From positions 441,443 to 505,442 of the forward strand of contig LNKV01000030.1 in assembly GCA_001465935.1 (NCBI GenBank): a stretch of DNA of 64,000 nt, written 5' to 3'. The DNA is from Clarireedia homoeocarpa (lineage: Eukaryota; Ascomycota; Leotiomycetes; Helotiales; Rutstroemiaceae). Under the pieces are notes generated by a model that saw only the letters and a list, made by a program, of their open reading frames with translations, was not told where the DNA came from and ran no database searches. This document shows positions 23,585 to 34,694 of the stretch, piece after piece. Position numbers and translations under genes: made by a program. Positions within the stretch are counted from its first letter, which is position 1; the number at the start of each line of letters is the position of its first letter.

Positions 23585-25166
23585 AAATGGGTGCGAACGC
23601 GGGGATTCTGGATATGGGGGTTTGCTTGGCCGTTCAAAGTTTGAGTGATGGCAAGGGTCGTGTCCTTCCATTGCCGTATCCATAGAGCATTTTGTTGGGA
23701 ATTCTCGTTTGGGGAGACAATTATTAGATGCAGAACTGGAACACTACCAATTTCACTTCGTGCATAGCTTGAATAAACTGTTTGACCACTGTGCGAACCG
23801 GCTAGTCAAATTAAGCTCACGTGAAAATACCAGAAGCATGACTTATACGTGAGATAAAAAGTCTGGATCTACGCACGAGGCATATTCACCTGTCTCTCCA
23901 GAGTAGAAAAAACAGGCCGATTTGAGACAATATATTGTAGTGGATTACTATTGTCAAATGAATATCCTAAATAATATAAAATATTAAAATACTTTCATTT
24001 TCCAACTATTTTTGAGATATTGTTGTCAGCCTGTTATTTCTACGCCGGAGAGCCTGTCTTCCTTTACTACAACTTTACCGCACAGATGAGGCTCTTCGAG
24101 GTTGTTGGAAAATAAGCACTAAGTACTTCGTAGGGCGGTGTGGGTCCACCTGCAGTACTTACAGTGTAATTCACGCAAGCTGAACGTTGAAACCCAATCA
24201 ACCATAACAATATCCTTCGGAGGAAAAATTCTTCAGGGTGCCTCGCTGCAAACTACACCAACGTAGGCCTGTACTCGTAGCACGTCCAAGAATTACTTCT
24301 GCTCCCGATCCTGGTAATCGAAATGTTGGTGACAGGTCGCGCAGACTGTGCCGCAATCTCGCAACCAAGTGATGTTGCCATGTTGGTGTATTGTTGGTGG
24401 AACTCAAATTATATAGCCAACAACAATGATTTTGGTGACGTAGTTATCTTATCTAATCTATATTGATCGATGTATGGCGTACTCGGAGGAATACGGGTGC
24501 ATAATTCCGATTGGAACGGGGCATTGATGTAGGATTACCTGGTCAATTGTACCGAGTAAATCCCCTTTTGTACACAGTTGGTATTCTTCACCAGCTACGG
24601 ATCGGCGGCCCGCTGTATATCAGACTTCACCACTTACCACTCTTTGGTGAGACCGAGTAGAGATCACAATTTACTTTGCCTATCCTTACGGCACAAGTAT
24701 CTAGATGGAGAAGGTCATGCAAAACCTTAAAGATATCGGTACCAGTTGATTGCAAATGCTACCATACCTTTGATAACAATGATGAGAACAATTGGTGGAC
24801 AGAAGAGGAGGACATACTATTTCTTGCTTTGCCGTTGGAACCAGGGAATTATATTGGCCTCTGTATGCATCAGTTATGGCACAGTCCGAGGACTACCTGT
24901 TGTTCATTTCTTTGGGTGGGTAAGCAGAAGGGCGCGGAGAGCGAGGCTCAAGAGCAAAGGCAGAAGGAAAGGGGAAAGAGAAAGGAAATGGGAATTGGAA
25001 AGAGAAAGAGAAAGAGAAAGGGGGGGCTTCGAATCGTTTGTTGAATCAACGCAGACTGTGTGAAAAGGCAACTAGTACCACAGGAGGATATCTGTTCAAG
25101 CCCATACTCAAGAATTCATTTTGCGTCCTAAATGAGAGGCGACAACGACGATTCAATACCACAGCA
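23585..25166. other. Intergenic, AT-rich, no gene seen
   Basis: This includes a very AT-rich patch at about 23.93-24.02 kb and a purine-rich GAAAGA stretch at about 24.94-25.02 kb, just before the transporter gene. Short frames here lack protein character. Confidence 0.5.
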
Positions 25167-26703
25167 ATGACCGCTCCGGCAGCAGATATTGACAAGGTGC
25201 TAGATACTGGCAAGGCTTCAGATGTTGGCAAGATTTCATTAAGTGATCCAGAAGCCGAAGACGAGTTTCTGGTGAAATATGGCGGCATTGACGACATGAA
25301 TGATCCTACAAATTGGTCTCCGCTATACAAGTGGTCGATAGTAGCTTTGCTATCGGTGCTAGCTCTTACTTAGTATGTGCAATTGTTCTCGCAACTCATA
25401 GGCTTGTAGCCTGACTGTGTGTAGTAACTTGGCGATCTTAATGGTCGCGCCTGCCGTGCCCCAGATTTTGACCGAATTCCACTCAAACAGTCAGCTCTAT
25501 TCAACTTTACTCATTACAATATGGACCTTGGGAGGCATCTTCGCACCTCTTCTCGTTGGCCCCTTGGCAGAGATCTATGGACGAGCCCCTGTATATAACA
25601 TCGCCAACATTCTATTCGTGATCTTTTGTGTTGGTGCAGCAGAAAGTACAAGCATAGGAATGTTAATAACCTTTCGGTTTCTCAACGGTCTATCCGTTGC
25701 ATCTACAACTCTGGATTCCAGTATTGTTGCGGATATGTTTGTTGTAGAGGAACGCGGCCGAGCTCAGTCAATTTTGACAATCATGCCACTGCTTGGTCCA
25801 GTCATTGGACCGATTATTGGTGGGTTTGTGGCTCAGGAAAAAGGATGGAGGTGGTCCTTTTGGCTCGCAACTATTGTAGTAGGGGCCGGCGAATGTGGGC
25901 TTTTGGTGCTATATCGCGAGACATATGAACCTACTATTCTACGACGAAAAGCGAAGCGGTTGAGAAAAGCCACCAATAATCCAGCGATACATTCCCTTTA
26001 CGACAACGATACTTCCATCTCCAGGGCCTTTCAAAAGGGCATGATCAGACCGCTTAAAGTCTTCTCACTACCGATATTCCTAGCTGTGTCAACTTGCACA
26101 TCACTCATATACGCATACATATACCTTACACTCACAACCCTTACTGAGGTGTTTGAAGAGAACTACGGATTTTCAGAGGGCACTGCCGGTCTCAGCTTTT
26201 TGGGTATAGGGATTGGCATGGCAGTAGGAGCACTTCTTTGCGGTACAACACTTGATTGGTACACAAAGAAAATGAAGGTCAAGCACGACGAGATCAAGCC
26301 AGAGTGGCGTTTGCCTGTGATGGCTTTTGGAGGAATCATTGTTCCGGCAGGACTTTTTGTTTATGGTTGGACAGCAGAAGCCCGTGTCCAATATATCGCT
26401 CCGATATTTGGTACGTCACTCCTTGGCTTTGGCCTGACAACAATCGTGGTTCCAGTGACCACGTATTTAACTGATGTATTTGGTGAATATCGAGCTTCTG
26501 CGATCGCAGCCTTTCTGGTTTATCGCAACATTGTTTCAATCTTGTTGCCACTAGCTGGCCCACCGATGTTTAAACGGCTCGGCTTAGGCTGGGGGAACTC
26601 TATCCTAGGGTTCATTGCATTGGCAACCATCCCGCTACCTTTCCTCTTGCTTAGATATGGAGAAAGGCTGAGGCTGTGGTCCGATATATCAAAACGCCTT
26701 TAA
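25167..26703 (+). CDS. MFS transporter, DHA1 (12-helix drug/polyamine antiporter) family
   Basis: Two exons, 25167-25372 and 25425-26703, give 494 residues. The 52-base intron has donor GTATGT and branch CTGACT. An upstream in-frame extension has no protein character, so the ATG at 25167 is preferred. A cytosolic N-terminus carries the DPTNWSPLYKW motif typical of fungal DHA1 members. Then come 12 helices with a motif-A variant (LAEIYGRAPVY), antiporter motif C (GPVIGPIIGGF) and a long central loop. It is a plasma-membrane proton-coupled exporter by family. In this setting, export of the peptide product or self-protection is plausible; a general polyamine/drug role is the alternative. Confidence 0.85.
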
Positions 26704-27900
26704 TATTTGAAAGGAAGCTTTTGCTTAACAAAGTTGGTTGGAGGAATAGAATGAGAATTCGGACACATATGATTGATGGGTGCCTGCTTCAATATGTTTG
26801 CCTGCACCGCTGATAAGGGAAATGAAGGGATTTGCCAAATTATGCTCCTGTTACATCGTCGACCTCCTAGTCACGTAGAAGTGGTAGAAGACAGTAGGGT
26901 TTGTATTGAAGCAATCAAGTAGGGGATTGTCGATGGAATAAATGTCGATTAGTAACTAAGTAATAGATTTACTATTTGAGTTGATCACGAAGCCCCATAT
27001 ACTAAGGAAATAACATCTGTTTATATAGACCTTCGTTCTTACTAGCTCAGTTGGCTCAGTACTGTTCTGCACTGAGCCAGTCACGTGCCTGGTATGCCTG
27101 GGGTTCTACTATGGGCTGGCAGCCAGTCATTGAGCCTATGGTCCCCACGCTTACAGTTCGTAACAGCACCATTGACTCATTCATTAAGTATGCTATGTTG
27201 CAATTCGTCAACCCGAGATTGTACTTCTTCACGAACATCTTGCAAACGTCGAACAACCCTTACACACACGTACGATACACAGCCCTTACGTATCTTACTT
27301 ACAACCCTGCTCTAATCTTATTAGACCTTTCTGCTTTCCCAGGTCCTTGCTAGTCTTCGCATAATTCTACACAACGAGTCAACGATACTCCAGTCTCCCC
27401 ATCTTCGTCTCTACCAGGCTGCCTCTCGTCCACATGTTCCTCTCCCATTTATTCTCTCCTTTCAACACATTCAAACACCCGGTTTTAACTTATATATTTG
27501 ATCTTGAATTATCTAATATAGCCCCATACATCATATCCCTAGTCTAAAGAAATCACCTAGAACACATCTTCGAATTACCACACCTTGCCGCGTCTGGATA
27601 TACACATAATCACAAACGACTATAAGAGCAATAACAGAAAGAACAGCAGTCCAAGATAAACATATTCTAGACTATTTCTATTTTCGCAGACACCTTTAGA
27701 AAAGAAAACGAAACAAAACTTTCATCCAATCTCCATATCTTCCAGCTCCCCACCTCTCAGTCCCTCGGCCCTCAGCTCTGTACCTCGCTGAAGCTGTGAT
27801 TGTTGTTTTTTCGAGGAGATTTTGATGCCATAATTAGATTTCTAAACCATAGATCAGGTCGGGGACAGCATCATGTCTTCCTCTTCTAACGTGAAATACC
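26704..27900. other. Intergenic between two transporter genes; tRNA-like patch
   Basis: This 1.2-kb stretch between the convergent 3' ends of two MFS genes has no convincing ORF. At about 27043-27070 it holds TAGCTCAGTTGG, a perfect match to an RNA polymerase III A box, followed by a perfect 8-base hairpin (GGCTCAGT/ACTGAGCC). The expected B box about 50 bases on is degenerate, so I do not call a tRNA. Confidence 0.45.
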
Positions 27901-29550
27901 TCAACGGTTAGAATCACTTGGGCTAGCCTTACTTGGTAATGCATTGTCCTCGACGAAGAAGCTGGTGACAAGTCCTAGCGCACCCATTCCAAGGATAAGC
28001 GCAAACACTGCAGTGAGCGCAGTCATATGAGCTTGGAGTATTTGCTCTTTCAAACCTGTCGGAAAGTTCCAGATTACATCTAGATCAGCAATGATCCTCT
28101 TGATTTGTTCGTCCGCATGGTCTATATCCCCAATTCGATTCCATAGCTCACTCCTCAAAACGTTTTGGAAAGTTAACCCAGCAAGAGTAATCCCAATCAC
28201 TGTTCCGGTACTTCGAAAAGCAAGTAGTGCCGACGTCAACACGGCTTGGTTTTTTTGATCTGCAACTGCGAGTATCGCCACTATGGTCGCGGTGACCATT
28301 GCTCCGAAGCCAATATTTGTAATAGAAAATGAGACGAACGGAATCCAAGCAGGTGTCTTGAGGTTGAAGGCAACTATTGTTCCCATGCCTACCAAATAGA
28401 TAAGTTGGGAAGATACTCCGAGTTTGTAGTATCGTCCCGTTGAACGAACGATAACACCAGAGGCAAGGGATGCCAAAGCTGTTGCAAAGGATCCCGGGAC
28501 AAGACGAAGCCCTGTTTCGCTGGGAGAATAGCCTTGGACCTGAAGATAGACTGGCAAATAGAATAGAAGGGCAAATCGTGACATGGAGGAAAAGAAGTTC
28601 GTGAGACATGCCCCTGCGATAGTCCAATCCCATAGTAGATTGACGGGAATGATTGGCTGTGCAGCCACTTTAAGTTCAATCAATACAAATGCCAAGAGGA
28701 AAAGCAGTGATAGGGGGAGATTAACAAGCACCAGAGGGTGAAGCCACGGTACGATGTTACCCCCTGAGCTCAAAGCCAGCAATAGTAGCGTCAGCGCTGT
28801 GAAAAGCGTTGAAGCGCCAAGGAAATCAATTTGTCGTATCCTGGATCGCTTGGAAGTGTCGCTATTTGTGATTGGAATATTCACAGTGAAGAAGATGAGA
28901 ATAGTAGCCAGAACAGTAAAAGGAATCTGTATCCAAAATGCTGCTCTCCAATTAATATAATCGTTTAGCCATCCGCCGAAATAGCCGCCGAGGCCAGAAC
29001 CAGCACCGAAAAAAATATTCCCAATTCCCTGCCAGATACCACGTCGTCGCACCGGAACCAGATCTGACAGAACGAAGGTGGAAATGGCAGCAATACCACC
29101 CCCTCCGATACCAGCAACCAGCCGGCCGCAAATCAGAACCCACTCTGATTGTGCTAAAGCACACATGAGGTTCCCAAGCGAGAACACAATATTCGACAGT
29201 ATAAGTCCGTCTCTCCGGCCGTATATATCCGTGAGTTTTCCGCAAAGAGGTTGGATAGCAGCATTGGCAATAAAAAAAGTTGATACAAGCCACGGAAGTC
29301 GCGACAATGAACCAAAAGTCGATGAGATAGGTGCCGATAGTGTAGCAATCATAGAAGAATCAACAGCGACAAAGATTATACCTAGAAATACGCCACTTGT
29401 GGCTTTCGTCATCTCAAGTGTCGAAGGCTCATTGGAAAAGAAAACCTCCCCATTTGCGGAGGATTCTCTGCTAGTGGTGCCATCCTCAGCGTGTGCTGAA
29501 GTTGGATCGAGTAACGGACTTCGTTCCGTTGAGTTGATTGGTGCGGCCAT
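27901..29550 (-). CDS. MFS transporter, DHA2 (14-helix) family, VBA-like
   Basis: A single exon of 549 residues. A Ser-rich N-terminal tail contains ERSPLLDP, similar to the dileucine-type sorting sequence seen in vacuolar VBA proteins. The first helices carry FVAVDSSMIATLSAP and motif A (GKLTDIYGRRDG), followed by GRLVAGIGGGG and 14 predicted helices. DHA2 members of this type move basic amino acids into the vacuole or export toxic metabolites (for example in many secondary-metabolite clusters). It is the outermost intact gene of the locus, transcribed towards the other transporter. Whether it belongs to the peptide pathway is inference from position. Confidence 0.86.
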   Translation of the reverse strand: MAAPINSTERSPLLDPTSAHAEDGTTSRESSANGEVFFSNEPSTLEMTKATSGVFLGIIFVAVDSSMIATLSAPISSTFGSLSRLPWLVSTFFIANAAIQPLCGKLTDIYGRRDGLILSNIVFSLGNLMCALAQSEWVLICGRLVAGIGGGGIAAISTFVLSDLVPVRRRGIWQGIGNIFFGAGSGLGGYFGGWLNDYINWRAAFWIQIPFTVLATILIFFTVNIPITNSDTSKRSRIRQIDFLGASTLFTALTLLLLALSSGGNIVPWLHPLVLVNLPLSLLFLLAFVLIELKVAAQPIIPVNLLWDWTIAGACLTNFFSSMSRFALLFYLPVYLQVQGYSPSETGLRLVPGSFATALASLASGVIVRSTGRYYKLGVSSQLIYLVGMGTIVAFNLKTPAWIPFVSFSITNIGFGAMVTATIVAILAVADQKNQAVLTSALLAFRSTGTVIGITLAGLTFQNVLRSELWNRIGDIDHADEQIKRIIADLDVIWNFPTGLKEQILQAHMTALTAVFALILGMGALGLVTSFFVEDNALPSKASPSDSNR

Positions 29551-29731
29551 TGAAAGAATTGAATATTTGTGAATGTATGAATGAGAGATAGGTTTTGAGG
29601 CGGAGCTGCTCTATATATATACTAGTAGGGTTGTATTTCTATTTTACCGGCTACTAGTTTCGACAATATACTTTTTAATAGACTAATCAGAAGCTGTAAA
29701 TAGTAGTTCTTTGGACTAATCAGAAGTTATA

Positions 29732-30401
29732 CTTGGGGGTCAGGATAAATAAGTGTACAGTATCATTGTCGCCGTACGCCGCAAATTTGAACCAATGATA
29801 TAATACAGATCATATTGTATCTAATAACCGATTAACGCCGTATTAGTTCTATCCCCTTGGTTGCCATTAACGCCTTTTGGGTGGTTCGTGCACACCCCTG
29901 AATGCCTTCCCTCCATGTAAGAAGACAATAAGCCAGCTGGACTTCCGGAAGCTGATAATCACTGGTCTGTTAGACAAATTCGGACATATAATAGTCTCTA
30001 GGAAGCGCCAGCGACTCCGTATGAACCCTAGAGAAGAGGTATTATATCCACATTTACAAACGCAAGAACGTCGACTAAGAAGGGGGACTGTCGGTTCTGT
30101 AAAGGGCAACACTATGGGCTTAAAAGGGTAATATTAGGTTCAATATCCAGTGCTGCAGCTTCAGCTCGTAAAAGGACGACGGCCATATGGGGCTGTAAAG
30201 AATGTGATATTCCTCTTTGTAAAAGAACCCAATGCTTTGAGAAGTATCATGGGATTAATGTAGATAATAAGTAAATCATACTAGAATCCAGTGATCTGAT
30301 TGGCTAATTAAACCCTGTAAAAAAAGGCGTGTTAACTTGGCAGCTAAGGAGATAAATAACGTAGAGCGATATGGATACATTTATTTATCCTGACCACCAA
30401 G
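29732..30401 (+). mobile_element. Truncated piggyBac-like transposon remnant
   Basis: The terminal inverted repeats are CTTGGKGGTCAGGATAAATA-type ends, flanked by TA. Inside on the plus strand are the last part of a transposase-like frame (29920-30074; FRKLIITGLLDKFG) and, after a frameshift near 30075-30080, a Cys-rich tail ending at the TAA at 30272-30274. That tail has CRFC, CKECDIPLC and CFEKYHG, the C-terminal zinc-binding signature of piggyBac transposases. The catalytic core is missing, so it cannot move itself. piggyBac normally duplicates TTAA, and I see only TA at the ends. The terminal family assignment is therefore less certain than the protein match. Confidence 0.7.
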
Positions 30402-30748
30402 TACTTAGAGGCGGTCCAGTCTTCCTTTAATATTATATAAGATATTGTAGTAGTTGATGATACTAAACACAAGTATTTTTCTCACCAAATCTTCGCCCAG
30501 TTAGTCGCCTTTTCAGTGCCCATCAAAGATGGCGTTGTCGGCAGGGCCAGGCGAATAGGTTATCCCCCAAAACTACTCAACACTATCCACGAGTGCCCTT
30601 ACGATAACAAGTCCATTAGTCCAGTACCTTGAATCTTTGTCATCTCCATCTCAACCTCGATATTCATGATGAAGAGAACAATTGTCAAATGGATATCATT
30701 GTCGCAATTCAGGCCTCTTTGATCTTTGCGCACATATCTCGCCGGACC

Positions 30749-32443
30749 ATGTCTTCGCGTCGTCCCCCAAATTATTCCCATTCAATCTTTACAAATATGA
30801 TAGGTAAGAATTCTTTGCTATAGATGAATCTTTGCTATAGATGTTACTGCAATCTTAAGTGGCCAACAGATCTATCGATGATGAGGACCTAGAAGGCGTG
30901 AGAAGTAGGACTGATTATTATGGTGGAATTCCATAAGACATTATTCTATGTACAATCTAATCTAGCTTTTCTAACACTTCTATCAGCGTAGAGAAGAATC
31001 CCCACGAACTACCGGTCGATCCTATTGAACTCTCTTCGCGACTGCAGAACATCACCGCAGAAATCCAAGCACGGCCTAGACTGCTCATCCCAGTATCATC
31101 ACTACGGAGTACATCATGTAACGAAGAAGAGGTCTATGAGTGTCAATTGGACGCTCAAACAAGATGCCACAATAAGCTTATCAGCGAAGCCGACCGACCG
31201 TCACATCCTATCCGTCTAGGGCAAGCTATATTAGAGGATCCAGGAGAGTATGGCGAAATATTGTCGTATTGGCAAAACGGACGACGTGAATGGCAAGTCT
31301 TTGAACCACAACTGAAAAACTGACAGGAGTTTCATAAATGGCAGGTGTATAGGAGAGCAGATGGGCGCTTTCGAAAATTTGCAGAGGAGGTGAGAAAGCA
31401 TCCAGCGGACCATGATTTTACACGGCCATTCCATTTGCAGGAGAATCACGAACCACAAGAAAAGTTGACAACATGAATTGAATATCTTGGATTTGAAACC
31501 TGGTGGTATGATAAAGATATCAAAAGGGTCAAGCGAGATCAATCACTGTACGAACAGGCGTAGAAGCAGCTCCTGGATTCCAGAGTACTAAGGCCACATG
31601 ACACAGGAAGCCATCTGGAGCTTTGAGACGTCGGCCGAACTCATGGAGGAAAAAAGAAAAGCCAAGAAGCTTGTTTTCATCGCGAAAGAGGCTGTAAGGG
31701 CGACAGAAAACCCCCGTATGAATTCACTACTCGACCGTGCCTCCTACAAGACATGCCGAAACGCTTTGCCGGCAGTGCAACTCAAATTAGACGCAGCAGT
31801 CAAGCCACTCGAGATGTTTCAAGAAAAAAATTAGTACCATTAGAGATTTAGAGTTAAGGTTGGGAAATATTGGTTTGCAAAGAAAAACAGCGGCCGCGGT
31901 ATCAAATTATTAAAGTGGATCTTGGAGCAAATTCCTCAAACTGAGCACGAGATGAAGTTGGAGGAAGAAGCTGCAAACAATGAAAATGGGCGGACTGCCA
32001 AGCAACGAGGGGTAAAACGTAGTCGCGATGATGGACTCAACGAAGGGCACAGTTCGAAGCGTGTCAGGTCAGATGGCGGTGTGCCAGATGACGGGAGCCA
32101 GGACTGCTCCTGTAGACCACATGGCGGGCACAGTCTCCAGCATTTGACAATTGAAGGGTCGTGTACCATGGCAGACACTAGTTCTGCCAATAGCGCTCTT
32201 ACTCCAATGTCCGCAACATGGGATCCCGAAGCTTCTAAGAGAGAAAGCGGCAGCCCACTTTCTACCGGCCAGTCTTCCCCCAAGCAGACAAAATCAACAG
32301 CGCCAAAAATTCATACCGACAACACGTGGACAAAGGAACGAAAAGGGAGAGTCACTGTTAGAGAGACTGCTGGTTCACGTATAACATCGTATCCGCTGCG
32401 CAGAAGCACACGGATAAGAAAGGCCCCAGAAAGGTATCAGTAG
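30749..32443 (+). pseudogene. Decayed gene for an unrecognised Glu/Lys/Trp-rich protein
   Basis: From an ATG at 30749 and probable introns (donor GTAAGA near 30804; acceptor before 30988), one frame runs 30989-31563 with clear protein character (YGEILSYWQNGRREWQVFEP). It is interrupted by stops at 31321, 31474 and 31561, at least two of them where Trp fits the context. One frame change lies between 31564 and 31620. A second frame then runs to 32443 with further stops at 31832 and 31841. The C-terminal part is Lys/Arg/Ser-rich with two basic clusters and ends RRSTRIRKAPERYQ, so the ancestor was perhaps nuclear. I do not recognise the family. Five stops plus a frameshift rule out an active protein. 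Confidence 0.7.
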
Positions 32444-33603
32444 GCAGAGTGAGCACGAATAGCACTTTTTGCTGTTCAGACTACCTACCTTTATAAACAG
32501 CCTGTCCGTCAGATGCCTGACCCCCAGGCGTTAGCTACGATCACTGCGATATTAGACATACGTCATAGTGTTCCGTTGCGAATTCGCCAACCTGAGAATG
32601 GAACGTCCGAAATATCCGGAGCAATGCGAATGGTCGAACTGAGCAACACCGTGGTGGAATCCCATGATGTTGCTCACCTCGTCTGGGAGCACAATGCCTA
32701 AGTTCCCACAAATTGTGAAAGCTATCCCTGCCACTGCAAACCATGGCTTTATCATTCCGCGGAGGAAAGTCAAGTTTTCAATGGCCTAGTGTAACGGCCG
32801 AAAAGATGTTCTTTGGGGTAGACTGATGCACTGATCTTATGGGGAATACTTATCGAAAGACAGGAGATAATTATTGTCCTTGGTGCTTTTGAACTGGTTA
32901 TGATAAATCTATCAACCAATATACCGTTGCTCTTCTTTACTGTAAGTGAGCTGCAAGCTTCATTAGCCATCTAGCAGAGTCATGTCCACTTTGTTTATTT
33001 GCAAGAACCACAGCAGCTAGCGAACTCACACGCAAATATTCTATTAAATGATTCAAACATCTTGTTGTACGATGTGGATGTAATGCATGACACATGGTCA
33101 GAGCTCATGAAAGAACTTCTGAGCTTGATATTTTTATTGCATCTCGGCATCCAGGCATCTACGATTGTTTGTGTTACTTCAGATACATTGTCTATACCGA
33201 AGATCCGACGCAATCAACACAGCCTATGGGCCGAGGTCGTTGCTCATATATCGCGCTTTGAGTGGTGATTGGAAGTAATCGCAGTATATCTCTCGACTTC
33301 AAGATCATGCATCATACCTGTGGATCGCTGCTACATTCACTGAATAATAGTGTAGGTTGTAAACTCTGCATTTGAATTACTTCCTTTCATAACATACGAG
33401 GTATCACAGAGTACGTCTCAAAAGAGGACAATGCACATCTACATCATGCTGCATGAGATCATCAAATCGCGGATTCATTTCCATAGAAAGACACCACCAA
33501 ACCCTCCCTCTCAAATAGAACGATAAGATTTGGATCACTACACGATCAGTCACCAGCTACTACCAGAAATGAAACTCCCTTTCGGCTTGTTCTTCATCTT
33601 GTT
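32444..33603. other. Intergenic within the decayed island, no gene seen
   Basis: Short frames only on both strands. None shows a recognisable domain or splice-connected coding stretch. Confidence 0.5.
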
Positions 33604-34694
33604 CTACAGACTTCCACCTACTGCCGCGGTATTTGACGCTGTGGTGTCTTTCTCAGCATGGTCCGGGTATTTACGCGGTGTACCCTGCCCTTGAGACTCA
33701 TAAAAGAACGTGGACACATCGAATTCGTGTTTCGAGCCGGGCGCCACGCAAACCCATCGGACTATGGACCACTGCAACTGTAGCCAACATGAGCCGCACC
33801 AGTGATAGCCTGGAAACTTCTCTGGCTTGTGTGAATTGGCTAGGCGTATGATTCTGCGGCAGAGCTTGTTGGAGCAGCATACAGTAGGATCCATAGTCGG
33901 CCATCGTTCGCGAAACTCCAAGTTGCCAGACACAACCATTTCTTTGTTGGATTTGAGGCCCAATCTGCGGCATATGGAATTGCATTCGTGAATGGCGAAG
34001 AAGAACTTGAACCCTTCCTCGTTGCGGTTTATTGTGTTTAGCTTAAATCTTTCGTGATCTTTCGTCTGAATTGCTGGGTCGGTCAGTATGTGGCCTACTC
34101 CTTGCAGATCGTTGATCAGGAAATGGCCCCATGAGCGCTCGAACGTAAAGTGGGAGAACGCCCGTGCTGTACGGTTGGAAGTGTCATAGTGGGAGTCCTC
34201 CTTAACGTAGAGTTCATTGTTATTATATTTGACATACTCTCCTGGGATGTAGGGCTCCAGCGACAAGTGTTTGTTTCCGAAGGCTATTTCCTCCTTGCAC
34301 TGCAAACACGTTGTCATAACAAAATCGATAGGGTGTTCTGTCTTTAGCAGGCTATGAATTCCAAAGTGAAAGCTTTGCATAAGGCCTGGATTCGCATATC
34401 TTCGGCCAACTCAGCAAGGCCATGACCATCTTTTATCATCGACTTGATCACAAGATGGCTACTCGAGGCCGCCGTGCGGGCGTATGATGTTGTACGAAAC
34501 GCCCCCTGAGCAAATGGTTTTGAACGAGCATGAATGGTTAGTTCTGTAATGCTCAGCTTGATATTCTTGTCGGCGGCCATCATGTCGTTAAGTGCACTAG
34601 CGGAATGCACCACCACATCAGGATAGAACCTTCGATTTACAAAGCTGCCGTGGACCATCTCGCAAACCATCACTGTGACGCCCCCCTTGTGCAA
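33604..34694 (-). pseudogene. Frameshifted alpha-kinase (MHCK/EF2K type) gene
   Basis: Two overlapping minus frames make up one alpha-kinase. Frame 1 (34694 to the TAA at 34344) carries the N-lobe, with GAFRTTSYARTA and the Lys-containing LVIKSM. Frame 2 (34380 to 33604) carries the C-lobe, with FTFERSWGHFLINDLQGVG, the LTDPAI segment and a Cys/His-rich tail (CCSNKLCRRI...YHWCGSCW) ending near FDVSTFFYESQG. The switch needs one base between about 34340 and 34356, so translation of a complete kinase is not possible without an error correction. Alpha-kinases phosphorylate Ser/Thr in helices. The 5' end meets an ankyrin relic on the other strand. A single-base sequencing error is the alternative explanation, so inactivation is probable and not certain. 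Confidence 0.78.
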
